Positions 1-19,843 are shown, numbered from the stretch's first letter. The stretch is DNA of 64,000 nt from Tetradesmus obliquus (GCA_030272155.1 CP126192.1:7164501-7228500); one strand, 5' to 3'. Program-made: numbers and translations. The notes: a model not told the origin generated them from the letters alone.

Positions 1-120
1 GCCGCACCACCATCATCAAATCACCAATGCCGAACGATCGGAACTGCACCTGCGCATCAACTGCAACCCGCAACCCTCATGACACCATCCTTGGGCCAGC
101 ATCAGCATGCAACGAACCTG

Positions 121-180
121 CCGGCATCACCGCCTCCTCCTGCCGGCTGCAGCTGGCGCGTCAGCTGCTGCAGCCTGCCA
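121..180 (-). repeat. Extra copy of the stop-codon end of the F-box/LRR gene
   Basis: Downstream of the stop at 298 the segment at about 121-180 repeats the sequence around 290-350, including the final GGAGGCGGTGAT that carries the stop. It lies in the 3' flank and looks like a partial tandem duplication of the last exon. Confidence 0.7.
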
Positions 181-297
181 CAGGTCACCTGCCATGCTCA
201 GAAACTGCTGCAGCACACCCACAGCCACATGCCTCAGTGCTGTATACACATGTTATGCTCCATGCCTGCTGGCATCGGCATGAGTCCAGCATCATGA

Positions 298-484
298 TCA
301 CCGCCTCCGCTTGCCAGCTGCAGCTGGCGCGTCAGCTGTTGCCGCCTGCCGCAAGTATCGCTGCAGCTGCCCCACCCCCGCTGCTGCCGCCTGGCGGGCC
401 CCCCTGCTCAGCCCCCTGCAAGAGCCCAGCTGCAAATCTTCGAGGCCAGGTAGTGCTGACAGCAGCTCGCGCAAGCCTGCAGAT

Positions 485-517
<33 letters not shown>

Positions 518-3500
518 GTCAGAATTGGCCGCTGCAGGAGCCGAGCTGCAAATCTTCAAGCCCAGGTAGTGCTGACAGCAGCTCACGCAAGCCTGCAGCC
601 AGCAGCAGCAGCAGCACCAGCATCAGGGTCAGAAAATTTGGATCACTGCAAGAGCCCAGCTGCCAATCAGCCGAAGTAGTGCTGACAGCAACTCGCGCAA
701 GCCTGCAGCCACAGCAGCAGCAGCAGCGGCAAGAGCGCCACAGGGCCATCACAGGTGGACAGATCGAGGCGAGATTGACAGGCAGGCCAGGGCAGGCCAC
801 CGGGATTGACCAGGATATTGTGTGTTAGACCAAATCACAGTGACCGATTCAATTCCCTGGGCACCTGAACATTTACAAAAGATCCACGCAGGAGAGCTTG
901 TTACTCACCTTCCTCTGTGACGCTGCTGCTGGTGATGTCCAGCGTTGTCAAGCTGCTGCATCCCAGCAGCCCCCTCAGCCCGTCATCACCAACAGTAGCA
1001 CCTGCATTGCGCACCACTAGCTCCTGCAAGCTGCCAGCAGCCAGCTGGCCAATCAAAATCAGGCCTTCGTCACACGCCAGCTTGCTGCAGCGGTTGATGT
1101 ACAGCCGCTTCAGAGGGAGACATCCACGAACCTTCGCCTCCTCTGGTTGATCCGCTGCATCTCCTGCTGCTGCTGTTGCTGCTGCTGCTGCTGAGCTGGG
1201 TGATGGATCAGGAGCATCAACCTTGCTGCTGCTGCCGCCGCCAGCTGCCCACAGTGCCACAGCAAGTGCCGTCAAGCCCTGCTGACTAACATGTGCCCCG
1301 CTGATGTCCATATCCTCCAGATTTGGAGATTTGCCGGCCATACTGAGCAGGCAGGCGTCTGTGACATAGCTGGTGCCGCTGCGCAGCAGGCCTGAGGGCA
1401 GCTGCAGCATTGCACAGCCGATGTGCAGCGTGTGCAGGTGAGGGAAGCCGGGCAGGCTTGCTGCGTTGCGGGCTGTTGCGTTGAAGCCTGCAGAAGAGAG
1501 GTGATACAGCACATGCAGCAGCAGCTTGAAAACTTGTTGAAAGCAGCACGCCTGGCGTGGCTGCTTGATGGAACATATGACAGCTGAATCATGAAAACAG
1601 AATGGCACAGCTCGCCGCAACAGCCGCATGAGCCACTGGCCTCAGCAGCAACTGCATCAGCTGCAGCCCCTGATAGTGAACACAAGCATTCACAGCGTCA
1701 AACTGTGAAACAAACAGGCCCACGCACCGTAGAAGCCTCCCAGGCCGCTGAGCTTCAGCACGCGCAGCAGCGGCATGGCTGCCTGCAGCCCCTCCAAATG
1801 CAGCTCAATGCCGCCGTCAATGGCAGAACAAGAACGACTTACATCCAGCTCGAACAGCAGCCCGAACCCACATGAAAACAGGCTACCACAGAGCAGAATA
1901 GCCGAGAAAGGACTGTACATGAAGTAACAACGACGACGTATACGTAATACTTCTTCTCACCGTAAAAGCCGCCCAAACCGCTGAGCTTCAGCACCCGCAG
2001 CAGCGGCATGGCTGCCTGCAGCCCCTCTAGGTGCAGCTCAATGCCTCCGCCGATGGCAGAACAAGAACAACTCAAATCCAGCTCCAGTAGCGCAGGGAAG
2101 GCGGGGCCAAGGCTGCTGCATGGCGCTGCTGCGCGTGGCTGCTGCTGCTGCTGCTGTTGTTGTGCAACTCCCTGCGCTGGCGCTCCTGCTACTGCTGCTG
2201 GCGCTGCTGGAGCGTGCGGCTCTGCCTGCCCTTCTTGCCTCTGCTCATTGACGTTTGCAGCAGCATTGGCTAGTGCAGCAGTAGCAGCAGCAGCAGCAGC
2301 TGGTCTGCTGGGCTGGCACAGTGCACGCAGTGTCTTCTTACCCAGCATGGGGCAGCTCTCCAGCACCAGGCGAGACAGCGCTGGCGTGCCGGTGGCAGCA
2401 GCAGCATCCAGCACCCTGCAGGCACAGCAGGAAGCCAATGGCAGGACAAACACACGTTGTAAACTGCAGCAGCTGCATTGACTACTGCTGCTGCAGCACC
2501 CTGCAAGCACAGCAGAAAGCAAATGCAGCGCCACACGACTGTGAGCTGCAGCACCTGGTCCGACAAACGTAGCACTGCTGGACTCTGATGATTGCACAAG
2601 AACGGGTCAGCGCACTGCATGGGATTCTGAACATTTGGGCATTGACATTTAACTGTGTGCTGGCACTGGCTGCCTTGCATACCATGTCTCAACACAGTAG
2701 ATACTATCAATTTGTATAGCAGCACCGCTGTACCTGCGCACTGCCGCGTCCAGGCCCTGCACTGGCGTGATGCGCAGCCCTAACAGGCGCAGCTCAGCCA
2801 GCAGCGGCATCGCCAGCAGCGCAGCACTCAGCTCCTGCGGCATGCAGCAGCAGCAGTAGTGTTCAGTTAGTATTGACTTGTAACGCGTTATGCACCTCAG
2901 GCATGCTGCAGTTCTCAAGTTCTTTGCTGCCAGGAAGCATAAATGCTATAAGTCACATTTGCAGGACACTGCCAACCCGCGGACCAGCAAACCGATCACA
3001 GCACACTATCAACAGCGCATTATAACACACCTCAGCTCTGAAGCTAGGTGCGCCAGACACCGTCACACCGCCGCAGCTGGTGGCAGCCCTGCGATAGCAG
3101 CAGCAGCACCTGCCCGCCGATCCCTGCGCAGCTGCCACCCAGCCACTGCAAATCCAGCGCTACACCGCATCACAAGCCTCGCAAGCCGCCTTTGCAGGAC
3201 ACCATGGACACTGTCATCCAGACCACCTCGTAACATTTCATGTATCTCAAAACCGCAGCACCAAAACGAACCTCAGCTCTGAAGCTAGGCGCGCCAGACA
3301 CCGTCACACGCCGCAGCTGTGGGCAGCCCTGCGCCAGCAGCAGCAGCACCTGCCCACCGATCTCTGCGCAGCCGCCGCCCAGCAAGCTACTGTTTGATTT
3401 GGTGCCGCTGCCGCTGCCGGCTGCTGCTGCTGCTGCCTCTGCATCTTCGAAGAACACTGGATCCTCGAGGCTCAGGTGGCTGCTGCCAGCGCAGCTGATG

Positions 3501-5105
3501 CGCAGCTCCTGCAGACATAAGTCACAAATAACACTAGGCGGCCTGAGTGTGTAACACCATGTATGGGGTGTTGAATGTACTGCTGGGTCAGTTCAAAGGG
3601 TCGTCTGGTGAACTGTTGATGATGTGTTCCAGTTGGTGATAATTCGTTTGACCATAGTTGACCACTTCGCATGGATGAGACACCTTGGGTGCATCTGGTG
3701 CTAAGCAGCTGCCAGTGTGGCTCGCCAGTGACATCAGCTCTCAGCCACCCTGTCCTGCTGCTTGTTACTAACAACATTCAAATCCCCCCCCCCCCCCAAC
3801 AGCTCGCAGCCTTGCTGCAGCCAACTCCCACCTGCAGCTGCCGCAGCCGCCCTGCTGCAAGCCATGAGGCTAATCCCTCATCAGCAGTGTAGCCATGGCG
3901 CTGCTGCTGCTCAGCAGCCTTCTTTCGCTTGCTTGCAGGACAACTTCTTGAGCTGCCGGCGCCGCGACTGCTGCCTGCTGCTGCAGTTGGTAGGTACTGC
4001 GTGTCGAGCACACTCCAGAGCTCTGGGGTCTCTGCTGCTGCAGCTGCCCAGGAAGAGCAGACGCAGGCCAGGCGGGGAGCCATGGGCAGTGCCCCGGCTG
4101 CACACACTCGCAGGAACACCTGTAAAGCGGGCGGGTGCAGAACAGCAACACCAAGAAGTATGAGCTAATGACAGCTGCTGATAGGACTGATGTCCTTAGT
4201 CAAAGCAGACCATGCGCAGGCATGCTCTGACAGCTGCAGCAGAGCGGGAGAGGAGCCTTTCCTGCAAGGAGCTGCTGTTACCTTGGCAAGCACTGATGTT
4301 GGCAGGTGGTCCCAGCCAGTTGCCGGCTGCTGCTCTGCTGCAACGGCAGCGCCTGCACGGCTCGCAGGAGCTTTGCCTTTGCGCCTGCCCTTCGATGACG
4401 GTGCTACTGCTGCCGACTGCTGCTGGCAGAGGCGGGCCTGTCTGCAGGAAGGCACACAGTTGCAGTTGAGGCAGCTGCAAGCAGTCGTGCATGCATGGGC
4501 TAAATAAAACATTGGCATGCCGGGGGGTGCCCTGCTTCTCACACCAGCTCCTTGCCATGCGCATCAGTGCATCCTACCCCAAAATCACCCGACATGCTGT
4601 GTAGGTAATCTGTCCAAAGCACGTTGACACCAGCGTACCTTGCAGCCAGTGTCTCATCTTCATCTGATGAATCATCGTCTGATGTGTCCTCGCCATCTGG
4701 GGAAGCATACGCAGCTTCCAGTGCAGCATCTTCGCTGCTGTCCCTGCCACTGTCTGGCTCTGTGTCTGATTCAGAGTCCTGCTCATCACCCCATGCAAAC
4801 TCGCTCTGGCGGCGTGCTGGCTTGGCCTGCGTTTGGTGAAAACACGGATTTGAGCAATGCCTTGCCAACAGCAGCTGCTTGTCATGTCAAGAGCAGAAGG
4901 AGCAGCAGCAGCAGCACATGCGCTACTGTCTGATGCTGTGCAAGCAAACCCGTGCCTTGCGAGCGCGTGTGGGCTTCGAAGCTGGCTTTGAAGGCGCGTA
5001 GTCTTCGTCCTCCTCGCTTTCATATCCTGCTGCTCCTAGCAGGCCTTTCCTGCGCTTCTTGCTGGGCTGGTCAGAAGCCCCACGCTTGCGTCGTTTCGGC
5101 CCCAT
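298..5105 (-). CDS. F-box and leucine-rich-repeat protein (AMN1/FBXL-like), 9 exons, about 780 aa
   Basis: Probable substrate-receptor subunit of an SCF ubiquitin ligase. Exons (high to low): 5105-4950, 4826-4639, 4441-4282, 4119-3832, 3508-3272, 2834-2734, 2415-1961, 1487-909, 476-298; 2343 nt, in phase throughout, stop TGA. The N-terminus has two basic clusters (KRRKR near residue 4, KKRRK near 16) followed by acidic stretches rich in D/E/S, so nuclear location is likely. The F-box is split by an intron: LPTSVLAKV closes exon 3 and FLRVCAAGALPMAPRLACV opens exon 4, about residues 158-206. LRR segments follow (RLRQLQELRIS, LLAELRLLGLRI, LRVLKLSGLGGF, LTTLDITSSSV, LEDLQLGSC). The C-terminus is basic (GKRRR). 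The ATG at 5105 is the first one in frame; the codons just before it are GTG CTG. Introns hold copies of exon ends (see repeats). The ubiquitin role is family knowledge; the target is unknown. Confidence 0.9.
540..715 (-). repeat. Two decoy copies of the exon 9 acceptor of the F-box/LRR gene
   Basis: The true exon 9 starts at 476 after CTGCAG. The same acceptor plus the first 55 or so coding bases (LRELLSALPGLEDLQLGSC) recurs at 592 and, more worn, at 702. Spacing is 116 and 110 bp. Neither copy is followed by a clear donor, so they read as pseudo-exon ends within the last intron. Confidence 0.85.
1720..1870 (-). repeat. Decoy copy of the 3' end of exon 7 with donor
   Basis: About 130 bp matching the end of exon 7 (1961-2095) lies inside intron 7. 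It keeps the frame (IELHLEGLQAAMPLLRVLKL) and a donor-like GTGCGTG after TTCTACG. No convincing acceptor precedes it, so it is probably not an exon, but a downstream alternative donor is possible. A second small duplication at about 2487-2540 repeats the acceptor side of exon 7 (true start 2415). Confidence 0.8.
3025..3150 (-). repeat. Degenerate copy of the 3' end of exon 5
   Basis: About 120 bp copy of exon 5 (true donor after 3272), coding VTVSGAPSFRAEV and ending in a donor-like site. One extra base relative to the exon shifts its upstream frame, so it looks like a decayed duplicate. Confidence 0.8.
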
Positions 5106-5640
5106 CAGCACGTGGATATGTAATATTGTTGAAAGAACGTCTTGTGAAAGCGTCTAAGGGTTGATCGGTGTTGCAGATAAGTTGTACAATGCCGAGACAG
5201 CTGCCTGTGCTGTCAATGCAGTTTGCACTGCCACTGCACACCAAACTCAACAGCACTTCCTGGGCTGTTGGCAGATCAAACAGGCGGGTGTATCAGGAAC
5301 GCGTTACAAGCTTATGTCCAGGCAATGCATCTCATTGTGCCTGATGCATCAGCTGTCATGTTACACAAAGCCCTAGCACTGTACAAGAATGGTCATCATC
5401 CTTCCAAGCACAAAGCAAACGCCCACAATGCTATGGCATGGCACAACAGCGTCATGTAGACCCACACAAACAAGTGCTGAACACGTCAGTCGCTGCATGT
5501 GACGGTAGAGGTCAACATGCATCTGAACCACAAAATGCTGACTCACACGCGACGTACCCCGAACACCGTGTACATAACGTATGTGCTGGAGTCCAGCAAG
5601 CCTCTGCAGAAAACTTCAGTTGCGCCGCACCCTACAACCC
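5106..5640. promoter_or_regulatory. Intergenic: ELP3 3' flank and F-box/LRR promoter side
   Basis: 535 bp between two genes on the minus strand. No coding signal was seen. It holds the probable ELP3 poly(A) signal and must hold the F-box/LRR promoter; no TATA box was assigned. Confidence 0.5.
5361..5365 (-). terminator. Candidate poly(A) signal TGTAA for ELP3
   Basis: TGTAA on the minus strand, about 276 nt past the ELP3 stop. TGTAA is the usual chlorophyte signal; the use of this one is inferred. Confidence 0.5.
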
Positions 5641-13908
<8,268 letters not shown>

Positions 13909-14468
13909 GATGCTGGTGCTGTTGCGGCTAGCTGAGTTGCTGCCTGGCAGCTGCCGCTGCCGCTGCTGCTGCTGCTGCTGCTGCTAGTGCTACCACGGCC
14001 ACTGGTACTGCTGCGGTGTTGTAAGGACACGTAGAGGCTGGCAAGGCTTATGAAAAGCTCTGCATCAATGATTCAACGCTGATGTTGCAGCTAGTAAGGT
14101 CGTAAAAAGCAGCAGCACTCGAGGGCGGTGTGGTGCAGCAGCACTTGTGCTCCCAGCAAGTGACAAATTCAGGCCCCCCACAGCAGCGACTGCCGCTCAA
14201 TGCCAGTCAATCGGGCTTAAAGTCGAATTACAACGATTTCCTTTGACCTTGGCATCTAGTCATGTCAGGCAGACGTTATGTCCTGTGTCAGTGTGTCACA
14301 CTCAGAGCATGAGTCGCAGCTGCCCTCAGTTTGTTCATGAAGGAGCAGCAGGTGCATCGGTGCACAACTTACATGCACCCACGACTACAAAGGTTTGCAC
14401 GGACGTTCCAACGATTGCATCACTGCAGACTAGCTCTTCCAACCAGTGCCAAAGAGTCTTCAATACCT
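13909..14468. promoter_or_regulatory. Divergent promoter region between ELP3 and SPP
   Basis: 560 bp between two divergent start codons. It must serve both genes. No motif was assigned with confidence. An open frame runs upstream of the SPP start from 14331 and could extend the SPP N-terminus. Confidence 0.5.
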
Positions 14469-17400
14469 ATGGCAACGATTCAAGATGCACTTCATGCGTG
14501 CTTCAAGCCGCGCTTCATGCTGGTGTCGGACCTGGACCACACTATGGCAAGTACAGGCACTGTCTTGGAGCACGGCGCTGATCAGCGCCTGTAACAGCTG
14601 CAGCTCGTCGCAGCTGTCTATCACACACGTCTATGCCTGCAATGAGCGGCAGTGCGTGTATGTGTGTGCAGTGCTCTGGCATCTTCAGCCCGTGCTGTTG
14701 CAGTAATCTTGGACAAGCAGCGTTGCATGCAAGGATACTTGCATTGGGCTCTGCTTATGGATCTCCTGCATTCATAGCTTCATTTCCAAGCCACGATACG
14801 CACCCGCAACTGTCAGTGCTGAATAGTTGACAGCAGCCTCTCTGTATCCACCATCCTAAGTGCACAGCAAATTTAAAAGGGCCCACATGTGTTTCGTTTA
14901 CGCCATCACACCGAGCCGCCTGCTGACCTTTGCACCGCTCCTTGCTAAACCACATGCCTGCAGGTCCAGAACGAAGACCTGACCCACGAGAAGCTGCAAC
15001 TGTTCAACCGGCTGTGGAGCATCAACTTCAGCGGTGACAGCCTGCTCGTCTTCTCCACTGGCCGCTCACCAAACCTGTTCTGCCAGCTCTGGGTGAGTGC
15101 AGCACGTTTTTGGTTGGTTATCATTATTCCTATGGTTTACCATAGCCGCACCTGTAGGCATCAGGGAAAGCAGATTCGCTCGGCTGAACAGCTCTGGAAC
15201 AATCCTGCAACCATTACTGTTTGGGATGGGGTAGTGCAGCGGCAGCCGCTAAAGCGGAGTGTGGGACTGGACAAATGCATGGTGTTGGCGCTGTTGCAAG
15301 CGCTGCATCCCCAGCATTTTTTTTCTGTTCCTGATGCTCATCAAACTAGTTATGCCAGCTCTGGATGAGCAGGTCTGCCGGAATCAATGTCAGGTCTTCG
15401 TTCAACAACACCACAGCAGGCCATGGTCACACAGATCCTGTCAGCCATCCGCCCAGCATGCTTCATGCCTTGCGTCGCTGCCTAGTAGCTGCCTGTTCCC
15501 TGTTGTCACCTGCCTATCACTGCAACCACAACTTTCCTGTGAACGATGCCTGCAGGACGAGGCACCGCTGCTGACACCCAACGTGCTGATTTGCTCTGTG
15601 GGCAGCGAGATCTTCTACCACACACCGGATGGCAGCCTGCTGCCTGACTGCTGCTGTCAACCTGCACTTGTTCCTGCAACTTGTTCTTGCAGGATGAGGC
15701 ACCGCTGCTGACGCCTAATGTGCTGATTTGCTCAGTGGGCAGCGAGATTTTCTACCGCACACCTGATGGCAGCCTGCTGCCAGACAAAGCCTGGGAGGCA
15801 TACCTTGACCAGGGCTGGGACAGGGCAGCAGTGCAGGCGCTGGCAGCAAAGTATCCTCAGCTTGCCCCACAGGTAGGTTGAGGGGGTGATGGATTGCGGC
15901 CTTTCGAACAGCACCGTCTGTAGCGTGCACGTATGCGCCTGTGAGGCATACCTTGACCAGGGCTGGGACAGGGCAGCAGTGCAGGAGCTGGCGGCAAAGT
16001 ATCCTCGGCTTGCCCCACAGGTAGGTTGAGGGGGTGGTGGGGTGTAGCTACTTAATTGGCACTGTCTACGGTGTGCACTTCAGCCCAGGGCTTAGCAGCT
16101 GAGCACGGGCTGGGTACATACAGTTGAATGGCACTGGTGGTTGATTGTGTTGCAGCCGATGTCCACCAGCAGCCAGACGCCGCTGAGCAGGTGGTAAATA
16201 CCCAAAGACAATCAAACTGTCAAGATCAGTCGGTAAACTGCCATATGACATGCCTCAAATGCACCTGCCCCCTCTTCCATCCCATATTCTGTGCTGCCAG
16301 GTCGTCAAAAGAGCAGCGCCGCCACAAGCTGAGCTTCAACGAGCAGCGCTCCACTTTGAAAGTTGACAAGGCAGTGCTGTGACTGCTATGTTGTCTGCTG
16401 TCTGCTGTGCTGCCAGGTGGCATCCGAGCAGCGCCGCCACAAGCTGAGCTTCCACCCGCAGCGCTCCACTTTGAGAGTTGACAAGGCAGTGCTGTGACTG
16501 CTATGTTGTCTGCTGTCCGCTGTGCTGCCAGGTCGCATCCGAGCAGCGCCGCCACAAGCTGAGCTTCCACCCGCAGCGCTCCACTTTGAGAGTTGACAAG
16601 GCAGTGCTGTGACAGCTATGTTGTCTGCTGTCCGCTGTGCTGCCAGGTCACATCCGAGCAGCGCCGCCACAAGCTGAGCTTCCACCCGCAGCGCTCCACT
16701 TTGAGAGTTGACAAGGCAGTGCTGTGACAGCTATGTTGTCTGCTGTCCGCTGTGCTGCCAGGTCGCATCCGAGCAGCGCCGCCACAAGCTGAGCTTCCAC
16801 CCGCAGCGCTCCACTTTGAGAGTTGACAAGGCAGTGCTGTGACTGCTATGTTGTCTGCTGTCCGCTGTGCTGCCAGGTCGCATCCGAGCAGCGCCGCCAC
16901 AAGCTGAGCTTCCACCCGCAGCGCTCCACTTTGAGAGTTGACAAGGCAGTGCTGTGACAGCTATGTTGTCTGCTGTCCGCTGTGCTGCCAGGTCGCATCA
17001 GAGCAGCGCCGCCACAAGCTGAGCTTCCACCTGCAGCGCTCCACCCCAGAAGCTGATGAGGCAGTGCTGCAGGGGCTGCGGGAGGCGCTGGCAGCAGCAG
17101 GCCTGGCGGCCAAGGTTATCTACAGCGGCGGTGTGGACGTGGACGTGCTGGCGCAGGGCGCAGGTGCGCTCTGGTTTCGTTTGACATATTTTTGGATGGT
17201 ACTGTGGGGAGCTGGGCCTACTGTGTCTTCATTTAGCCAAGGTCATCTACAGTGGGGACGTGGATCACAATTAGCGCAGGATGCGGGATAATAGCCAAAT
17301 TGAATCAACCAATGTGAAAAAAAGAATCACATAAACCTTGCATGCATGTGTTCCCCTTGGATGCATGTGTCTCCCTTGCATGCATGTGTTTGCCATCTCA

Positions 17401-18490
17401 CCTGTGTTTGACTGTTATGTTTGACTGTCATGTTTGACCGCAGGCAAGGGCAAGGCGCTGGAGTTCATCCTCAAGGAGCTGCAGGAGGCTGGCGCATACC
17501 CACCCGATGGCGTACAGGTGCGCCAGCACAAGCATCTGATCCCACATCAGCAGTACTTATGGTGGGAGGGGTGCGTAAATTTCGTTCAACTAATGCAGTA
17601 TCCTGAACATCCACACAGGCCGAGGCTGGCATCTTGTCCAGCACTGCTTACAGCAGCTCCACAGCAGCTCCAAACGGTCGCTGGTCATGACCATCGTTCC
17701 TCCTGCAGCGCTGATGTAAGCGATATTATTACTTGTCATGCAGGTGAATGGAGATTCAGGCAACGACATTGAGCTGTTCCAGGTGCCTGGCGTGCGCGGC
17801 TGTGTGGTCTCCAACGCACACCCAGAGCTGCGCAGCTGGGCCACAGCAGCACTGGACGCCTCAACAGGAGGCAGCGCCGCACCTGCCACACTCCACATTG
17901 CACAGCAGCCCTGTGCCGGGGGTATTGTTGAGGCGCTGCTGCTGTTTGGCAGCGTGCAGAACCCTCCACAGCCACAGTCCCTGCTGCGGGGCTTTGTGAC
18001 AGAGCTAGGGCTGCTGCAGAGCAACGCGCTTGCAGGAAACCTGGCACTGCTTGCTGAGCCGGGTGCCACGTGGGTGACTCCTGCAGGGCGTGTCCTGCAA
18101 GTGGTGCAGTGCATGGGTGAGCCAGCAGATGCAGCAGCAGCAGGGTTGACTTGGGTTGACCACATCTGTGTGCGGCCGCTAGTTCAGAAGGGCGGTCAAA
18201 CCCAGCAGCAGGGTGCAGCAGCGGCAGATGCGCCTGCAGGCTCGGCCAATAACAGCAGTGGGGCCGGCAGCATTAGTGAAGGGGAGCTGCTGGTGGTTAC
18301 ATACCAGCTCTGGAGCTTCAAAGGCCAGTCGAGGGATAGCAGCAGGGTGCGGCAGTGCAGTGTGGTGGTGCGTGCTGCGCAGCCCGCGGCAGCAGATGGC
18401 TTCAAGCTGCTGCATCTGCACGAAGGGGTGATGGCTGCAGATGCGACAGCGACAGCAGCGTTTGCGGCTCTGGCAGCCACGTCCACATAA
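14469..18490 (+). CDS. SPP: Sucrose-6-phosphate phosphatase, 6 exons, about 459 aa
   Basis: Last step of sucrose synthesis: hydrolyses sucrose-6F-phosphate to sucrose, normally in the cytosol. Exons: 14469-14546, 14964-15092, 15693-15872, 16992-17163, 17444-17517, 17744-18490; 1380 nt, in phase, stop TAA. HAD motifs are intact: DLDHT (D21, D23), FSTGRSPNLF (T58), and GDSGND (D215, D219). The substrate stretch AKVIYSGGVDVDVLAQGAGK and the CAGGI motif match plant SPP. A C-terminal domain of about 185 residues (TYQLWSF..., HEGVMAADATA) fits the plant SPP-specific domain. Exon 1 ends CACTATG with donor GCAAGT, a GC-AG intron. The start at MATIQDALH is the nearest ATG to the core; an upstream in-frame start at 14331 is possible. 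Introns 2 and 3 are full of exon-end copies. Confidence 0.96.
15537..15655 (+). repeat. Near-identical copy of the first half of SPP exon 3
   Basis: A CTGCAG acceptor and about 100 bp coding DEAPLLTPNVLICSVGSEIF precede the true exon 3 (15693). The copy then runs into TGACTGC, a stop in frame, instead of the KAWEAYLDQ part. An alternative acceptor here would truncate the protein. Confidence 0.92.
15935..16035 (+). repeat. Copy of the donor end of SPP exon 3
   Basis: Repeats the last 80 bp of exon 3 plus its donor (CCACAGGTAGGTTGAGGG; true donor after 15872). About 95 percent identical by eye, so recent. Confidence 0.92.
16290..17045 (+). repeat. Seven-unit acceptor array at SPP exon 4 (six decoys plus the true site)
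   Basis: A 115-bp unit made of CTGCCAG acceptor, about 60 bp of exon 4 (SEQRRHKLSFHPQRS) and about 50 bp of intron. Exon-like starts lie at 16301, 16417, 16532, 16647, 16762, 16877 and 16992; only the last continues into the rest of exon 4. The inner units differ by single bases. In every decoy examined the coding part reaches an in-frame TGA (AVLTGA in place of AVLQGL), so use of any decoy would end translation early. This array also produces long antisense open frames that are not genes. Confidence 0.97.
17335..17445 (+). repeat. Short tandem repeats in SPP intron 4
   Basis: Three imperfect copies of a 24-26 bp unit with TGCATGCATGTGT (17337-17395), then three copies of a 14-bp unit with TGTTTGACTGT just before the exon 5 acceptor. 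Confidence 0.7.
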
Positions 18491-18616
18491 AGCTCTGTGC
18501 CTGATGGTGCGCCATGCAGCACTGCAGCAGGCCAGCTACCACTAATGGTGGGAGGCACACATAGTGTTGTCAGCAGTGTGCTGTGTTATATGCATGCAGC
18601 ATGCAGCACCTGGGGT

Positions 18617-18853
18617 TGAGGGGTGATGCTGAAAGGGGTGATGCTGTAAGGGGTGATGCTGAAAGGGGTGATGCTGAAAGGGGTGATGCTGAAAGGGGTG
18701 ATGCTGTAAGGGGTGATGGTGAAAGGGGTGATGCTGAAAGGGGTGATGCTGAAAGGGGTGATGCTGAAAGGGGTGATGGTGAAAGGGGTGATGCTGTAAG
18801 GGGTGATGGTGAAAGGGGTGATGCTGAAAGGGGTGATGCTGAAAGGGGTGAGA
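18617..18853 (+). repeat. 15-bp minisatellite in the SPP 3' flank
   Basis: About 15-16 copies of GGGGTGATGCTGAAA with variants at two positions (CT/GT and GAA/TAA). It starts about 125 bp past the SPP stop. The TAA variants create TGTAA three times (18645, 18705, 18795). Confidence 0.97.
18645..18799 (+). terminator. Three TGTAA poly(A) candidates inside the minisatellite
   Basis: TGTAA at 18645-18649, 18705-18709 and 18795-18799, at 155, 215 and 305 nt after the SPP stop. Any of them could set the 3' end of the SPP mRNA; which is used cannot be told from the sequence. Confidence 0.5.
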
Positions 18854-19843
18854 TGAGCGTTCAGAAAAATACTGCACCGGGTTTGAGAGTTGCCAACAGG
18901 CAGTGCCAGGCTGATTGTGTTGTCAGTTGTTGTTTGGTTTGTCAACATGCACGGTGTGCATAGTGTGAAGAAAGAGATATGTACAAGGTTGTACGTGCTG
19001 CAGGTAGGAGCACTGTGGATCTGCCAGTTGTGGGCATGATTTGATTGCCAAATTTACTGTGCACACTCATGTATCTTGGATGAAGATGTGTGTCACGAGC
19101 CGCATGCTTCTGCCCTCAACCAGGCAGATGGTGCAGCAGCTCCAAGCGGTTGCTGACAAGAACATGTGGGCTGTTAGGCCAACAGTGTTGGCGGATGTGC
19201 ACGGCACGGTGCTGCAGCCGCTGCGGCATGGCAGAGTGTTCAACACTTGTTGCGCTTGCCACTTGTGGCGCTTGCCTGTGATGAGGTTGATCAACAGAAA
19301 CTCTCCATGGCTAGCACTAGGCTGATAAGTGTGTGCCTCTTTGAAGCGTGTAATCTTGGCGATGCTTTGCTGTGTGGATCATGTAACTCAGCATCATCTG
19401 AGCCAGGGGTAAGAGGAGTGGCGCTGCCAGCGGTCATGCGGCATGACCAGCTCCCAGCCCGGCTGGCTCTGAGAGGTATCAGTGCATGCAATCATCAGTG
19501 GCCCCAAGTCCAAGCTTCCAAACTGTCACCAGAACTTTCATGGGGTTGGGATATACTAATTCGGCCTGAAACGTGGCAACAAGACTCGAGCACTGCAACT
19601 GGTTTAGCCTGAAGTAACAATGGGCGGGAGATGCTCCGGGAAGTAAGTTGGCATCCCTCATCAAGCACCTTCGATGAGAGCGGTTTCATAGCTTGCATCT
19701 GCACACATCAGACATCCTGCATCTGTACTCACGCTTCTGAGCCGACAGCCAACCTTGCGCTCCGGTTGCCCGCTCTCTTCCAGCTGCACGTGTGGCTTGT
19801 TCTAAGCAGGTCTGTGAGTGTTGTAGCATCTAAAACCACCATT
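18854..19843. other. Unassigned stretch downstream of SPP
   Basis: No supported gene. A short open frame at 19041-19325 (QMVQQLQAVADKNMWAV...) has no recognisable family and no splice context that I could close. Confidence 0.4.

Noticed and set aside
16226-16915. Three long minus-strand open frames with the same protein (MEAQLVAALLGCDLAAQRTA...)
   Set aside because: They are the antisense of the 115-bp acceptor array of SPP; the repeat alone explains their length and likeness.
16290-17045. CRISPR-like array
   Set aside because: Units are contiguous 115-bp tandem repeats with no unique spacers, and they contain SPP exon sequence.
18586-18948. Open frames of 120 residues on both strands over the 15-bp repeat
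   Set aside because: A 15-bp period keeps all frames open; the sequence is a minisatellite.
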